Assembly: GCA_949297775.1 (NCBI GenBank) | Contig: CASFTM010000015.1 | Span: forward strand, 1 to 51,002 | DNA length: 51,002 bases | Source: an uncultured bacterium | GTDB lineage: Bacteria; Elusimicrobiota; Elusimicrobia; Elusimicrobiales; Elusimicrobiaceae | Direction: 5' to 3' | Shown here: one piece after another, positions 35,247-43,806 of the stretch | How positions within the stretch are numbered: the first letter of the stretch is position 1 | Layout: each line of letters opens with the position of its first letter | Notes under the pieces: generated by a model | Told to the model about the DNA's origin: nothing | Seen by the model: the letters and a program-made list of their open reading frames with translations, nothing else | Databases searched by the model: none | Made by a program: the position numbers and the translations under genes

Positions 35247-36360
35247 ATTCCGCCTCCGCGGGTTTTGTTCCGCCGTCTTGCGTCTGCGTTACAGCGGCGG
35301 CGGTTTTGGGCGCAAAGAAAATGCGTTTAATGTCCGAGTACGACGCATACACCACCAACATCAGCAGGATAAACAACCCTACATTGGCGGCGTGGTTGAG
35401 CATTTTTTCCGTCGGAAGTTTGTGGGTCAGCCCTTCCCATAAGTATACTAATGCGTATCCGCCGTCCAGTATTGGAATGGGGAACAAATTGAACATCCCC
35501 ACCGCGAGGGAGAGCATCGCAATTAAAAAGATAAAGTCAAACCAGCTGCGGTGCACCGACTGGTGGATGATGTTTACAATGCCAATCGGGCCGGCCAGCT
35601 CGGGGGCTTTCTTTTGGGTAAAGCTTTGGCCCAAAGAGGTAAGCGAAAATTTCGTCCAGTAATAGCACTGGTACACGCCCAGCCCGGCGGCTTTCCACAG
35701 CGGAACTTTGTTATACGTCGGGTTGACGGTGATGCCCAGCACGGTGGGGGCGCTTTCTTTAAAATCGCTGTCTTTTACGGTGGCCGTCATCGTTTTGCCG
35801 TCGCGTTCATAGGTTAGCACCACGTTGCCTTTGCGCTCGGCCATAGCCAGGGTTAATTCTTTCCAGTTGGCGATGTCTGTGCCGTTAATTTGGCGGATGA
35901 GGTCGCCTTCTTGCAGATCCAGTTTTTCGGCCGGATATCCTTTGGCTACCGTACCTACGGCGGCAGGCAGCTTGACGGGGTCCGTTTCCGGCATACCTTT
36001 AATGTAAATCAATACGCCGAAAATAAGCGCCGCCAGCACATAGTTAAACAGCGCGCCGTTGACCACCATAAAAAATTTGGCGTACCATTTTTTGGCGGCG
36101 AATTCGTACGGTTTGGGCGGTTCGGGCGCATCCTCGGGGTGGAACATCGGGCCGGCGGGCTCCACAAATCCGCCAAACGGAATGGCGCGGATTTGGTAGT
36201 CTGTATCGCCCACTTTTTTATGCCACAGAATTTTGCCAAACCCGAACGAAAACTCATTCACGCGGATGCCCGTCAGGCGGCAGGCCAAGTAGTGCCCAAA
36301 CTCGTGCACGATGACAATCGGGCTAAGCACAATGATAACGGCAATGATGGATAAAAGCAT
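35233..36360 (-). CDS. rseP: RseP-like site-2 zinc metalloprotease
   Basis: A 375-residue intramembrane protease with the zinc motif HEFGH in the first transmembrane segment (residues 19-23), one PDZ domain (~135-215), and the second active-site motif NLFPIPILDGG in a later transmembrane segment. E. coli RseP has two PDZ domains; one is visible here, as in many bacterial homologues. A ~30-residue cytoplasmic tail follows the last helix. It probably cleaves an anti-sigma factor or signal-peptide remnants. The position between dxr and ispG is a conserved arrangement. Confidence 0.93.
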   Translation of the reverse strand: MLLSIIAVIIVLSPIVIVHEFGHYLACRLTGIRVNEFSFGFGKILWHKKVGDTDYQIRAIPFGGFVEPAGPMFHPEDAPEPPKPYEFAAKKWYAKFFMVVNGALFNYVLAALIFGVLIYIKGMPETDPVKLPAAVGTVAKGYPAEKLDLQEGDLIRQINGTDIANWKELTLAMAERKGNVVLTYERDGKTMTATVKDSDFKESAPTVLGITVNPTYNKVPLWKAAGLGVYQCYYWTKFSLTSLGQSFTQKKAPELAGPIGIVNIIHQSVHRSWFDFIFLIAMLSLAVGMFNLFPIPILDGGYALVYLWEGLTHKLPTEKMLNHAANVGLFILLMLVVYASYSDIKRIFFAPKTAAAVTQTQDGGTKPAEAEYVQD

Positions 36361-36368
36361 ATCTTCTC

Positions 36369-37568
36369 CTAAATGACGGCTTTTTTATAGCTCTTTTCTT
36401 TCAAACACGCCCGGGCTGTTTCGCGCGCCCATTGGTCGGCCTCCAACGCCTGGTTGAGCGTGGCGTCCCCTTGGGTATGGGGGGCGGCCTTCAGCACGGT
36501 GTAGACCAATTTGGCGATGTCGGTAAATTTAATTTGCTCGTTTAAAAACGCGTCTACGGCAATCTCGTCCGCCGCGCTTAATACGGCCGGCAAAATGCCG
36601 CCTTTGCGCGCCGCCGCCAAGGCCAAATCTAGGCAGGGGAAGCGGTCCAAATCCGGTTCAAAAAATTCCAGTTTGGCGGCTTCAAACAAATTGAGTTTTT
36701 TCACCGGGCCCGGCGCGCGGTGCGGGTAGGTGATGGCGTACTGAATGGGTACGCGCATATCGGGTTCGCCCATTTGGGCCAAAATGGCCCCGTCGTTAAA
36801 TTCCACCGCGGAGTGTACGATAGATTGCGGGTGGATGACGATTTGCACTTTTTCTTCGGGCAGTCCGAACAAATTCATAATTTCAATAGACTCAAAGCCT
36901 TTATTCATTAGGGTAGCGGAGTCTATCGTTATTTTTTTGCCCATCCGCCAACGCGGGTGGTTTAGGGCCTCGCCGGGCGTAACGGTGGAAAGCGCCCCTT
37001 TGCGCTTGGCAAACGGACCGCCCGAAGCGGTTAAAAACACGCGGGAAATTTGCGGTTCCAGCTTGGTGTACCCGTGTTCGTCCGCCAGGCCGCTTAAGCA
37101 TTGGAAAATAGCCGAAGGTTCGCTGTCCACCGGCAAAATGGCGGCTTCCCAGCGTTCGCATTCTTTCATCAGCGTTTTGCCCGCCATTACCATTGGTTCT
37201 TTGTTCGCCAGGGCGATGGTCTTTCCGGCCTTAATAGCGCTGACCAGCGGCTGAAACCCAACCGCGCCCACCACGCCGCTGACGATTAAATCCGCCGTCG
37301 GCAGAGAGGCCATAAACATCAGGCTTTCAATTTCCGGCGGCAATAAGCGGGTGCCTTCGGGCAGCTGGTCTTTAATTTTTTCGTAACTTTCCGGGTTTAA
37401 GACGGCTGCAAAGCGGGGGCGGAAGGTATGGAGCTGTTTTAAAAAAAGTTCAGTATTGTTGTTGGCGGATAACGCCATTACGCGGTATTCTTTGCCCAGG
37501 CGCGCAATCACGTCCAAAGCCGAGGTGCCGATAGAACCAGTGGAGCCTAAAATAACGATGTTTTTCAT
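36369..37568 (-). CDS. dxr: 1-deoxy-D-xylulose 5-phosphate reductoisomerase
   Basis: Dxr (IspC) converts DXP to MEP using NADPH. The 399-residue protein has the NADPH motif LGSTGSIGTSALDV, ALANKEPMVMAG, the metal and substrate motif PVDSEPSAIFQCL, TASGGPFA, HPRWRMGKKITIDSATLMNKG, and HPQSIVHSAVEFNDG. It overlaps the cdsA stop by 4 nt (ATGA) and lies 8 nt before rseP. Confidence 0.96.
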   Translation of the reverse strand: MKNIVILGSTGSIGTSALDVIARLGKEYRVMALSANNNTELFLKQLHTFRPRFAAVLNPESYEKIKDQLPEGTRLLPPEIESLMFMASLPTADLIVSGVVGAVGFQPLVSAIKAGKTIALANKEPMVMAGKTLMKECERWEAAILPVDSEPSAIFQCLSGLADEHGYTKLEPQISRVFLTASGGPFAKRKGALSTVTPGEALNHPRWRMGKKITIDSATLMNKGFESIEIMNLFGLPEEKVQIVIHPQSIVHSAVEFNDGAILAQMGEPDMRVPIQYAITYPHRAPGPVKKLNLFEAAKLEFFEPDLDRFPCLDLALAAARKGGILPAVLSAADEIAVDAFLNEQIKFTDIAKLVYTVLKAAPHTQGDATLNQALEADQWARETARACLKEKSYKKAVI

Positions 37569-38383
37569 AACGTATAGAGCACCACGTAGTAGAATAACGG
37601 CGCGAGCAGCAGGTAAGAGTCAAAACGGTCTAAAAATCCGCCGTGCCCCGGAAGCAGATTGGATGAATCTTTTACGCCCGTGGAGCGTTTGATGACGGAT
37701 TCGGCCAAGTCGGACACCTGCCCCACCACCGCCACCAGAAGCCCCAATAAAATGGCTTCTTTCACGGAGAACAGCGTAGATAAAAACAAATGCCGCATCA
37801 GCACCGCTCCGCCTACCGCCAGCAAGGTGCCTCCGACGGCGCCTTCCCAGGTTTTCTTGGGGCTGACTTCCTGGTTCAGCTTATGCCGCCCGAAGAAGCG
37901 CCCGCTAAAGTAGGCGCCCGTATCGCTGATCCAGACGGTGATAATCATAAACAGGGTTAAATATTCGCCATAGGTGGCGATGTCGCGCAAATTAATGAGG
38001 TGCGCCAACGACCACGGAATTAAAAACACGCCCGTAAAGGTGTTGCAAACGCGGTCCCAGGAACGTTTGGGGGTAAGAACTTCCACCAAAAGAACGCCAA
38101 AAATCACTACGCTGATGGCAAAGGGGTACAAATTATCCGGCAAATTGCCTATTTCTGTGGGTGTTCGCCCTAAAATGGCCACCGCCGCCATCAACAAACC
38201 AAAGAGCATTAAGCTGATCATATGCACCGGTTTCTTGCCGGCAGTCAGCACCAGCCCGTATTCGTACAGGCACAATAAAATTACACAGCCTACAAACGCC
38301 ATGTAAATAACGCCGCCAAAGTGGATAGCGGCTAAAATAACGGGGACCCCAATCAGGGCGGTTAAAATTCTAGGTAATAGCAT
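37565..38383 (-). CDS. cdsA: phosphatidate cytidylyltransferase
   Basis: CdsA makes CDP-diacylglycerol from phosphatidate and CTP at the inner membrane. The 272-residue protein has about eight transmembrane segments and the family signature S-x-LAESVIKRSTGVKDSSNLLPGHGG-LDRFDS near the C-terminus, with SDTGAYFSGRFFGRHKL upstream. It heads the operon. On the minus strand TAAAAT (38395-38390) ends 6 nt before the ATG and there is no Shine-Dalgarno, so the operon mRNA is probably leaderless. Confidence 0.95.
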   Translation of the reverse strand: MLLPRILTALIGVPVILAAIHFGGVIYMAFVGCVILLCLYEYGLVLTAGKKPVHMISLMLFGLLMAAVAILGRTPTEIGNLPDNLYPFAISVVIFGVLLVEVLTPKRSWDRVCNTFTGVFLIPWSLAHLINLRDIATYGEYLTLFMIITVWISDTGAYFSGRFFGRHKLNQEVSPKKTWEGAVGGTLLAVGGAVLMRHLFLSTLFSVKEAILLGLLVAVVGQVSDLAESVIKRSTGVKDSSNLLPGHGGFLDRFDSYLLLAPLFYYVVLYTL

Positions 38384-38438
38384 ACTTTTATTTTACTATA
38401 TTTAGACGGGTTTATCCGGGTAAAAAGAGGCGCCGGCG

Positions 38439-38957
38439 TTAGTGGCAGAGGACTTTTTCAAACGCGTGGCGCGCCTGGTGCGCCCGGACGAAAATAATTC
38501 CGCAGTCGGTAAATCCGCACCGGGCAAGCAGTTGTTGCATAGAAAAATTTTGGGGATGGGTGTCGGCCCGGAGTGAAAAGATGTTTTGCGCCAGGGCGGC
38601 CTGTTCCCAAAATTCCAATACCTGCAGGGCGGCCCCCGTGCCGCGGAGCTTTTCCGTCAGCGCAAAGCGGTGCAGCACGCAGTAGGCGCCGTCAGACAGC
38701 CAGGCGCCTTGTTCAATGCGGCGGTATGGAATTTCATCTTCAAACGACAATGCAAAATAGCCGTGCACGTCGCCCTGGGTTTGCAGGATGTAGCCTTTTC
38801 CGCGTGCGATGTCGTCCTGTAAAATTTCCTCATTGGGGTACCCGTCCTGCCATTGGTCCACCCGGCGGACTTTTAAGAGTGTTTTAGCCTGCCGGATAAT
38901 TTGCTTAATGCGCGGCAAATCGTCGGGCCGGGCGGTTCGGAGGAGGATATCGTTCAT
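38439..38957 (-). CDS. GNAT family N-acetyltransferase
   Basis: A 172-residue single-domain GNAT protein with an N-terminal RTARPDDLPRIKQIIRQAK, a central YFALSFEDEIPYR strand, and the acetyl-CoA-binding segment RFALTEKLRGTGAALQVLEFWEQAA. The P-loop is RGTGAA. The substrate is unknown; the family covers small molecules and protein N-termini. The ATG overlaps the stop of the DNA alkylation repair-like gene by 4 nt. Confidence 0.85.
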   Translation of the reverse strand: MNDILLRTARPDDLPRIKQIIRQAKTLLKVRRVDQWQDGYPNEEILQDDIARGKGYILQTQGDVHGYFALSFEDEIPYRRIEQGAWLSDGAYCVLHRFALTEKLRGTGAALQVLEFWEQAALAQNIFSLRADTHPQNFSMQQLLARCGFTDCGIIFVRAHQARHAFEKVLCH

Positions 38958-39670
38958 TTTCGTTTAGCCACCATTGCTTTGGTTTTGGGGTTTTTAAGCT
39001 CCCACAAGGCGTTGTTAGCCACCCACCGGGCGGATTTATTATCGGTGTATAAGTCCAAAATTTCTTCCGCTGCGGCGATGGCTTTGGGTGTAAGGCGCGG
39101 GTTTTTCTTGCCGATGTTGCGAAGCGCCCAGTTGACCGCTTTATGCACCATGGGCCGCGGGTCGCAGGCGTGGTTTTTGATAAGCGGAAACATTTTGATT
39201 AATTCTTCGTCCTTGGTTTTGGCGCGCGGCGCCGCCAGTACGCAAATAACCGCAAACCCCGCCCGGCGGACAAATTCTTCTTCGCGCTTAATCCAGTGTT
39301 CCGCCAATTTCAGCGGATTTTTTACTTTAGAAAACAAATTCCCGGCGCATAAATCGCAAATATCCCAGGAATTGAGTTCTTGGGCCCACGCATCCAGCTT
39401 TTCGCGTGTCATTTGCGCCGGATCCGCCAGCATAGAGGCCATAATCCGCGCTTCGTGTATGCCGCTTGCCCATAACGCTTCGGCCAGTTCCTGGTCCGGC
39501 CGCGGCAGGCCTTTAACCAGTACGCGCAGGGTGGTAACCGGAGTGCCCAAGGCTTTTTCCGTACAAATGCCAAAGCGCTGCGCCATCTGATTCTTGAAAG
39601 CGGGGGAGGAAAAACGTTTAATCCGCCGAATCATTTCTTCGGCGCGGGAACGGATAAGCGGGGTGGTCAT
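38954..39670 (-). CDS. DNA alkylation repair-like HEAT protein (AlkD family)
   Basis: A 238-residue, all-helical protein matching the DNA_alkylation family: SPAFKNQMAQRFGI, ELAEALWASGIHEARIMASMLAD, WAQELNSWDICDLCAGNLF, REEEFVRRAGFAVI, HDPRPMVHKAVNWALRNIGKKN. Members with intact catalytic Asp/Trp remove alkylated purines; the WD of SWDICD is present here. ATG 39670 is chosen over the upstream frame because GGAGG precedes it and the overlap with the uppS stop is ATGA. Function in this organism is inferred from family. Confidence 0.85.
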   Translation of the reverse strand: MTTPLIRSRAEEMIRRIKRFSSPAFKNQMAQRFGICTEKALGTPVTTLRVLVKGLPRPDQELAEALWASGIHEARIMASMLADPAQMTREKLDAWAQELNSWDICDLCAGNLFSKVKNPLKLAEHWIKREEEFVRRAGFAVICVLAAPRAKTKDEELIKMFPLIKNHACDPRPMVHKAVNWALRNIGKKNPRLTPKAIAAAEEILDLYTDNKSARWVANNALWELKNPKTKAMVAKRK

Positions 39671-40365
39671 ACTCCTCCAAAACGGCGTTTGCGGCGGCTG
39701 TACGCCCAAAGGGCTTTTTCAAATTCCGCTTCGTCAAAATCCGGCCACAAAACGGGGGTAAAATAAAATTCGCTGTATGCCGCCTGCCACAGCAAAAAGT
39801 TGGACAGCCGTTCTTCGCCCGACGTGCGGATGATGAGCTCCGGGTCCGGCAGCTGGGGTTGATAGAGCTGTTGGGAAATATCTTGCATCGTGATTTCTGT
39901 TTTGCCTTCCCGCAGCAGCGTATTGACGGCGTGGACAATTTCCTGCCGCGCACCGTAATTAAGCGCCAAGTTGAGGGTAAGGCCCGTGTTTCCGGAGGTA
40001 GAGCGGACGGCGTGGTCTATTTTATCCAAAACAGACGGCGGCAACGGTTCGCGCGCGCCGCTTACCAGCAGGCGCACGCCGTGTTTGGCGGCGTCCTGGG
40101 TGTAGCGGCCCAAGGTTTGTTCCAGCAATTTAAACAGCCCGCTTATTTCGTCTTGCGGGCGGGACCAATTTTCGGTGGAAAAAGCGTAAAGCGTTAAAAA
40201 TTTCACGCCTGCTTTTTGGGCGGCCTTCAAAGTGCGTTCCACGGCTTTAGCCCCGGCGTTGTGCCCGGCTAAGCGCGGCAAATGGCGTTCTTTGGCCCAG
40301 CGGCCGTTGCCGTCCATAATGACGGCTACGTGCGTTGGAACGGGGTTGGCGGCGGTTTCTGACAT
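39667..40365 (-). CDS. uppS: undecaprenyl diphosphate synthase
   Basis: UppS makes the C55 carrier lipid for peptidoglycan and O-antigen. The 232-residue protein has VAVIMDGNGRWA, GHNAGAKAV, YAFSTENWSRP, LNLALNYGARQEI and PDPELIIRTSGEERLSNFLLWQAAYSEFYF, the full cis-prenyltransferase set. On the minus strand TACAAT (40377-40372) ends 6 nt before the ATG with no Shine-Dalgarno, so it is probably leaderless. It heads the uppS-AlkD-like-GNAT unit. Confidence 0.96.
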   Translation of the reverse strand: MSETAANPVPTHVAVIMDGNGRWAKERHLPRLAGHNAGAKAVERTLKAAQKAGVKFLTLYAFSTENWSRPQDEISGLFKLLEQTLGRYTQDAAKHGVRLLVSGAREPLPPSVLDKIDHAVRSTSGNTGLTLNLALNYGARQEIVHAVNTLLREGKTEITMQDISQQLYQPQLPDPELIIRTSGEERLSNFLLWQAAYSEFYFTPVLWPDFDEAEFEKALWAYSRRKRRFGGV

Positions 40366-40427
40366 ATAAGTATTGTACCTTTTTTGGCGGTGAATAGGGG
40401 AGTTTTGCAGGAGCGGTGCAGCTCCGC

Positions 40428-40562
40428 TAACCGCGCTAACGGGTAAAGGAAAGGGCGGCCAGGCACGGGGGCCGTTGCGCCAGGGCGCGACAGCGCGGAA
40501 ACAGTGTGGCTCAACCAGTCGTGTTAACGGGCATAGAGAGGGGAGGCCAGGCTCTGGCCCGG
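40428..40562. repeat. structured repeat units upstream of pilin gene 3
   Basis: One and a half units. GCTAACGGGTAAAG with a GGCC(A)...GGCC hairpin is followed by CCAGGGCGCGACAGCGCGGAAACAGTGTGGC and TCGTGTTAACGGGCATAGAG with the hairpin GGCCAG-GCT-CTGGCC. The rest of the 40.37-40.70 kb interval (40563-40667) has no gene and a GC-rich CCCCGGC/GCCAAG-like stretch. Confidence 0.7.
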
Positions 40563-40667
40563 CTCGCCCCTTGCAGGAACATCCTCAACCAGTTGTTCCC
40601 TAATAGCGTAAGCACCGTATTTGGCAACCCCTTGGCCGGGGCCAAAAAGCCTGCCCCGGCAAGGGGG

Positions 40668-40695
40668 TTGATTTGTTTTTTTTTTTTGATAAATT
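40668..40695 (+). promoter_or_regulatory. T12-spacer promoter of pilin gene 3
   Basis: TTGATT (40668-40673), spacer TG + twelve Ts + GA (16 nt), TAAATT (40690-40695), then six bases to the ATG at 40702. The same palindrome arms (17 bp) flank the start codon. Confidence 0.55.
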
Positions 40696-40701
40696 TTGGC
40701 T

Positions 40702-41208
40702 ATGAGCAAAATTTATCAAAAAACCCACCCGACGGGGAAAAACGCCGGATTTACGCTAATAGAGTTATTAGTAGTGGTTTTAATTATTGGTATTCTGGCG
40801 GCGGTAGCCTTGCCGCAGTATCAACTGGCCGTAGCCAAAAGCCGCGCCGCCGAAGCCGTGAGCATTTTAAAGGCTATCACCGACGCACAGGAAGTATATT
40901 ATATGGCCAACGGCGAATATACCAATAATTTAGAGGATTTGGATATTGATGTTCCTGCCGAAACAAAGGCGTGGAGATTTCTCTGTTGGGGAAACGCCAC
41001 CTGTGGGGCCGCAAATAAAATAAAAAATTTGCCGAATGTGTTTGAATTCCGTATGGTAAATGTGCCGGAGGGGACAGGGGGAGCTTCGTACAGTGGAAAA
41101 CATTGGTGCCGTGCCTCTGGCAGCAATCCGATTGGCTTACAGATTTGTAGGACTTATGGCTCTTATGACTTTACACAAAATAACCAGCAGTACTACTTGA
41201 TGAGGTAA
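40702..41208 (+). CDS. type IV prepilin-like protein (T12 cassette 3)
   Basis: A 168-residue prepilin with a 16-residue leader (MSKIYQKTHPTGKNAG), cleavage before F17, TLIELLVVVLIIGILAAVALPQYQLAVAKSRAAEA, and a distinct C-terminal domain. Its last part carries the recurrent motif C-R-x9-C-R-T-Y-G. The first ~130 nt are nearly identical to cassette 2, and residues up to YYMANGEY resemble cassette 1. It stands alone with its own repeats and terminator, inserted between uppS and frr. Confidence 0.9.
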   Translation: MSKIYQKTHPTGKNAGFTLIELLVVVLIIGILAAVALPQYQLAVAKSRAAEAVSILKAITDAQEVYYMANGEYTNNLEDLDIDVPAETKAWRFLCWGNATCGAANKIKNLPNVFEFRMVNVPEGTGGASYSGKHWCRASGSNPIGLQICRTYGSYDFTQNNQQYYLMR

Positions 41209-41210
41209 TA

Positions 41211-41240
41211 AAAAACCCCGGGGCTGGGCCCCGGGGTTTA
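41211..41240. terminator. terminator between pilin 3 and frr
   Basis: AAACCCCGGGG pairs with CCCCGGGGTTT around CTGGG; the longer T run is on the minus strand (frr side). Confidence 0.8.
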
Positions 41241-41257
41241 GATCATCTGAAAACCGG

Positions 41258-41821
41258 TTAGATTTTCATAATTTCGGCTTCTTTGTTTTTAATCACCTGG
41301 TCAATTTTGGCGATGTTCGCATCCGTCGCTTTTTGGACGTCCGTTTCGTAGCGTTTCAAATCGTCCTCGGTGATTTCTGACGCTTTTTGCGCTTTTTTGA
41401 GTTTTTCCAATACGTCGCGGCGTTCATTGCGCACGGCTACTTTAAAATCTTCGCTCATTTTGGAAATGTTTTTAGCCAGCTGTTTGCGGCGGTCTTCGGT
41501 CATAGAAGGCAAGGTAATGCGGATGACTTTGCCGTCGTTTACCGGGCTGGCGCCGAGGTCGGCTTTTTGGAGCGCTTTGTCAATATCGTTAATGGAGCTG
41601 ATATCCCACGGTTGAATTTCCAGCGTTTTGGCGTCCAATACATTGATGACGGCCATTTGCTTAATGGGGGTTTGGGTGCCGTAGTAGTCCACACGGATAT
41701 TTTCCAACAGCCCCGCGCTGGCGCGGCCGGTGCGGATGGTAGCTAAATCGCGTTCCAAGCGGGCGACGTGTTCAGCCATATTGGTTTTGGTTTTATTTAA
41801 AAGGGTGCTAATGCCTTCCAT
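41258..41821 (-). CDS. frr: ribosome recycling factor
   Basis: Frr splits post-termination ribosomes with EF-G. The 187-residue protein shows the family core LATIRTGRASAGLLENIRVDYYGTQTPIKQMAVI, TLEIQPWDISSINDIDKAL, and RRKQLAKNISKMSEDFKVAVRNERRD. ATG 41821 gives normal length; the much longer open frame upstream runs through the pyrH region and is not used. GAGGA lies 9 nt upstream and TGC-TATAAT forms an extended -10 about 35 nt upstream. Confidence 0.96.
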   Translation of the reverse strand: MEGISTLLNKTKTNMAEHVARLERDLATIRTGRASAGLLENIRVDYYGTQTPIKQMAVINVLDAKTLEIQPWDISSINDIDKALQKADLGASPVNDGKVIRITLPSMTEDRRKQLAKNISKMSEDFKVAVRNERRDVLEKLKKAQKASEITEDDLKRYETDVQKATDANIAKIDQVIKNKEAEIMKI

Positions 41822-41908
41822 ATCAAAATTCCTCGTATTGTAAAATGTACTTCTATTATAGCAATTCTGGCGCGGTTTGGGCGGGTTGCAAAAGCCAGCC
41901 GGCGCGCC

Positions 41909-41940
41909 AAAAAATACGCCCGCGGGGTTTCCAGCGGGCG
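41909..41940 (-). terminator. intrinsic terminator of pyrH
   Basis: On the minus strand CGCCCGC pairs with GCGGGCG and is followed by TATTTTTT, directly after pyrH. Confidence 0.8.
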
Positions 41941-41948
41941 CAAGCAAA

Positions 41949-42686
41949 CTAATAAATAATTGTGCCGACGTCTTCGCCGCAGAGGGCTTTTTTGATATTG
42001 CCCTTTTTATGCAAGTTGAATACTTGCACGGGTACTTTGTTTTCCAGGCACAGGGCCAGGGCCGCGGTGTCCATAAATTGCAGCTGGCGGGCGATGGCTT
42101 CCGTATAAGTGATTTTATGAATGAGTTTAGCATCGGGGTTTTTGCGCGGGTCGCTGTCGTAGACACCGTCCACCTGGGTAGCTTTCAAGAGGACGTCGGC
42201 ATTGATTTCCGATGCGCGCAGCGCAGCCGCGCTGTCGGTGGTAAAGAAGGGGTTTCCCGTCCCGCCCGCAAAAATGACAATGCGGCCTTTTTCCAAATGG
42301 CGCAGCGCTTTGCGGCGCACGAACGGTTCGGCTAACTGGTAAATGTTAATAGAGGTAAGCACCCGGGTGGGGGCGCCGGCTTCTTCCAGTGCAGATTGCA
42401 AGGCCAGCGCGTTGATGACGGTAGCCAGCATACCCATATTGTCGGAATTGACGCGGTCAATCACGCCGCCTCCGTCGCGCACGCCGCGCCAAATGTTGCC
42501 GCCGCCCAGCACGATGGTCAACTCGCAGTTGCCGCAGCGGTAGGCGTCGGCAATTTCTACGGCGATTTCTTTTAACGCCTGAGGGTTAATCCCGCGGTAT
42601 CCTTCGTTGATGAGCGCTTCTCCGGATAATTTCAATAAAACTCTTTTTTTGCGGCTGGCAGTGGGTTGTTGGCAGCACGTTTCCAT
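41949..42686 (-). CDS. pyrH: UMP kinase
   Basis: PyrH phosphorylates UMP to UDP. The 245-residue protein has KRVLLKLSGEAL, VLGGGNIWRG, NSDNMGMLATVINALAL, IVIFAGGTGNPFFTTDSAAALRA and KATQVDGVYDSDP, all diagnostic for the amino acid kinase-fold UMP kinase. A 12-residue N-terminal tail (METCCQQPTASRK) precedes the core. GAGAGG lies upstream. TGC-TACAAT (42724-42719) is an extended -10 giving a 25-nt leader, so it is transcribed separately from tsf. Confidence 0.96.
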   Translation of the reverse strand: METCCQQPTASRKKRVLLKLSGEALINEGYRGINPQALKEIAVEIADAYRCGNCELTIVLGGGNIWRGVRDGGGVIDRVNSDNMGMLATVINALALQSALEEAGAPTRVLTSINIYQLAEPFVRRKALRHLEKGRIVIFAGGTGNPFFTTDSAAALRASEINADVLLKATQVDGVYDSDPRKNPDAKLIHKITYTEAIARQLQFMDTAALALCLENKVPVQVFNLHKKGNIKKALCGEDVGTIIY

Positions 42687-42758
42687 AAGCAATCCTCTCT
42701 TGGAATGATATTTTTACTATTGTAGCACAAAACCGCTTGGCCCGCTACTGCGGCGGTC

Positions 42759-42887
42759 GGCTTCTTTTTATGCCGCTGAAACTCCCCGGAAAAGCAAAAC
42801 TTTATGTTTTGCAAATTCCGCTTTCGCAAAGAAGCTGGGCGGAATATTTTACAACCGGTCTTTGTTCCGGCGGCATAAAAAGAAGCC
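42759..42887. repeat. structured intergenic element between tsf and pyrH
   Basis: An 18-bp perfect inverted repeat (42759-42776 and 42870-42887) encloses two inner hairpins: GCAAAAC/GTTTTGC, and ATTCCGC/GCGGAAT. The layout resembles a small folded RNA or a miniature inverted-repeat element. The right arm overlaps the T run of the tsf terminator. No gene is present in 42687-42911. Confidence 0.55.
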
Positions 42888-42907
42888 CCTCGCGGGGAGG
42901 GGCTTTT
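42877..42907 (-). terminator. intrinsic terminator of rpsB-tsf
   Basis: On the minus strand AAGCCCCTC pairs with GAGGGGCTT around CCCGC and is followed by CTTTTT, directly after the tsf stop. Confidence 0.85.
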
Positions 42908-42911
42908 AAAA

Positions 42912-43736
42912 CTAGAAGCGAACGAAACGAACTACTTTCAATTCGCAGCCTTGATTTTTGGATTCTTCGGCCAGGTAATCGGCAACGGTTTTTTTGTTGT
43001 CTTTAATGGTCGGCTGTTCCAAGAGGCAGTTTTCTTTGGCGAATTTTTTAACTTTGCCGGGGAGCATTTTTTCAATAGCTTCGGCGGGTTTGCCTTCGTT
43101 AATCGCCTGGGTTTTGTAGATGTCCAGTTCGCGGTCAATCACGGCCTGAGGAATATCTTTGGCATCCACCCAGCCGCTCTGCATACCAACGGTGTGCATA
43201 GCCAGTCCGCGGGCAATTTCTTTCACTTGGTCGGCATCTTTGGCGGTGCCGGCAACAGCCAATTCCAAAAGGGAGGCTTTTTTATTGTCCGAGTGAATGT
43301 AATAGGCCATTACGCTGCCTTCGGCGGGCGCCCAGTTGTAGCCGCCTTTGAAGGTGGTGTTTTCCCCAAATTTGGGGGCTTGTTCGGTGATCATCTCTTT
43401 GATGTGTTCATCGTTGGCGTAATCCAAACCGGGGTGTTCCAAGACATATTGGGCCAAGTCGTCGGCTAATTTAATGAAGGCGTCGGTTTTAGCCACAAAG
43501 TCGGTTTCGCAGCCCAGGTAAATCATCGCATAGTTTTTGCCGTCGGTTTTAACGGACACCCGTCCTTCTTTGGTTTCACGGTCGGAACGTTTGGCCATAT
43601 CCGCCAAGCCTTTCTTGCGCAGAAATACGATGGCCTGTTCCATATCGTCTTTGCATTCCAGCAGGGCTTTTTTGCAGTCCATCAGGCCCGCGCCGGTTTT
43701 TTCTCTAAGGATTTTAATGTTTTCGGCTAAAGACAT
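42912..43736 (-). CDS. tsf: elongation factor Ts
   Basis: EF-Ts is the nucleotide exchange factor for EF-Tu. The 274-residue protein has the N-terminal UBA-like LREKTGAGLMDCKKALLEC, a central core with YLGCETDFVAKTDAF, the conserved IARGLAMHTVGMQSG region and the C-terminal LLEQPTIKDNKKTVADYL. AGGAG precedes the ATG and it follows rpsB by 70 nt on the same strand, the usual order. Confidence 0.96.
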   Translation of the reverse strand: MSLAENIKILREKTGAGLMDCKKALLECKDDMEQAIVFLRKKGLADMAKRSDRETKEGRVSVKTDGKNYAMIYLGCETDFVAKTDAFIKLADDLAQYVLEHPGLDYANDEHIKEMITEQAPKFGENTTFKGGYNWAPAEGSVMAYYIHSDNKKASLLELAVAGTAKDADQVKEIARGLAMHTVGMQSGWVDAKDIPQAVIDRELDIYKTQAINEGKPAEAIEKMLPGKVKKFAKENCLLEQPTIKDNKKTVADYLAEESKNQGCELKVVRFVRF

Positions 43737-43806
43737 TTTGTTCTCCTGTAAGGGATTAAATCTGAGGGGAAAGTTCCCGGCGGGGCCGGGAACTTTCGCA
43801 CAATCG

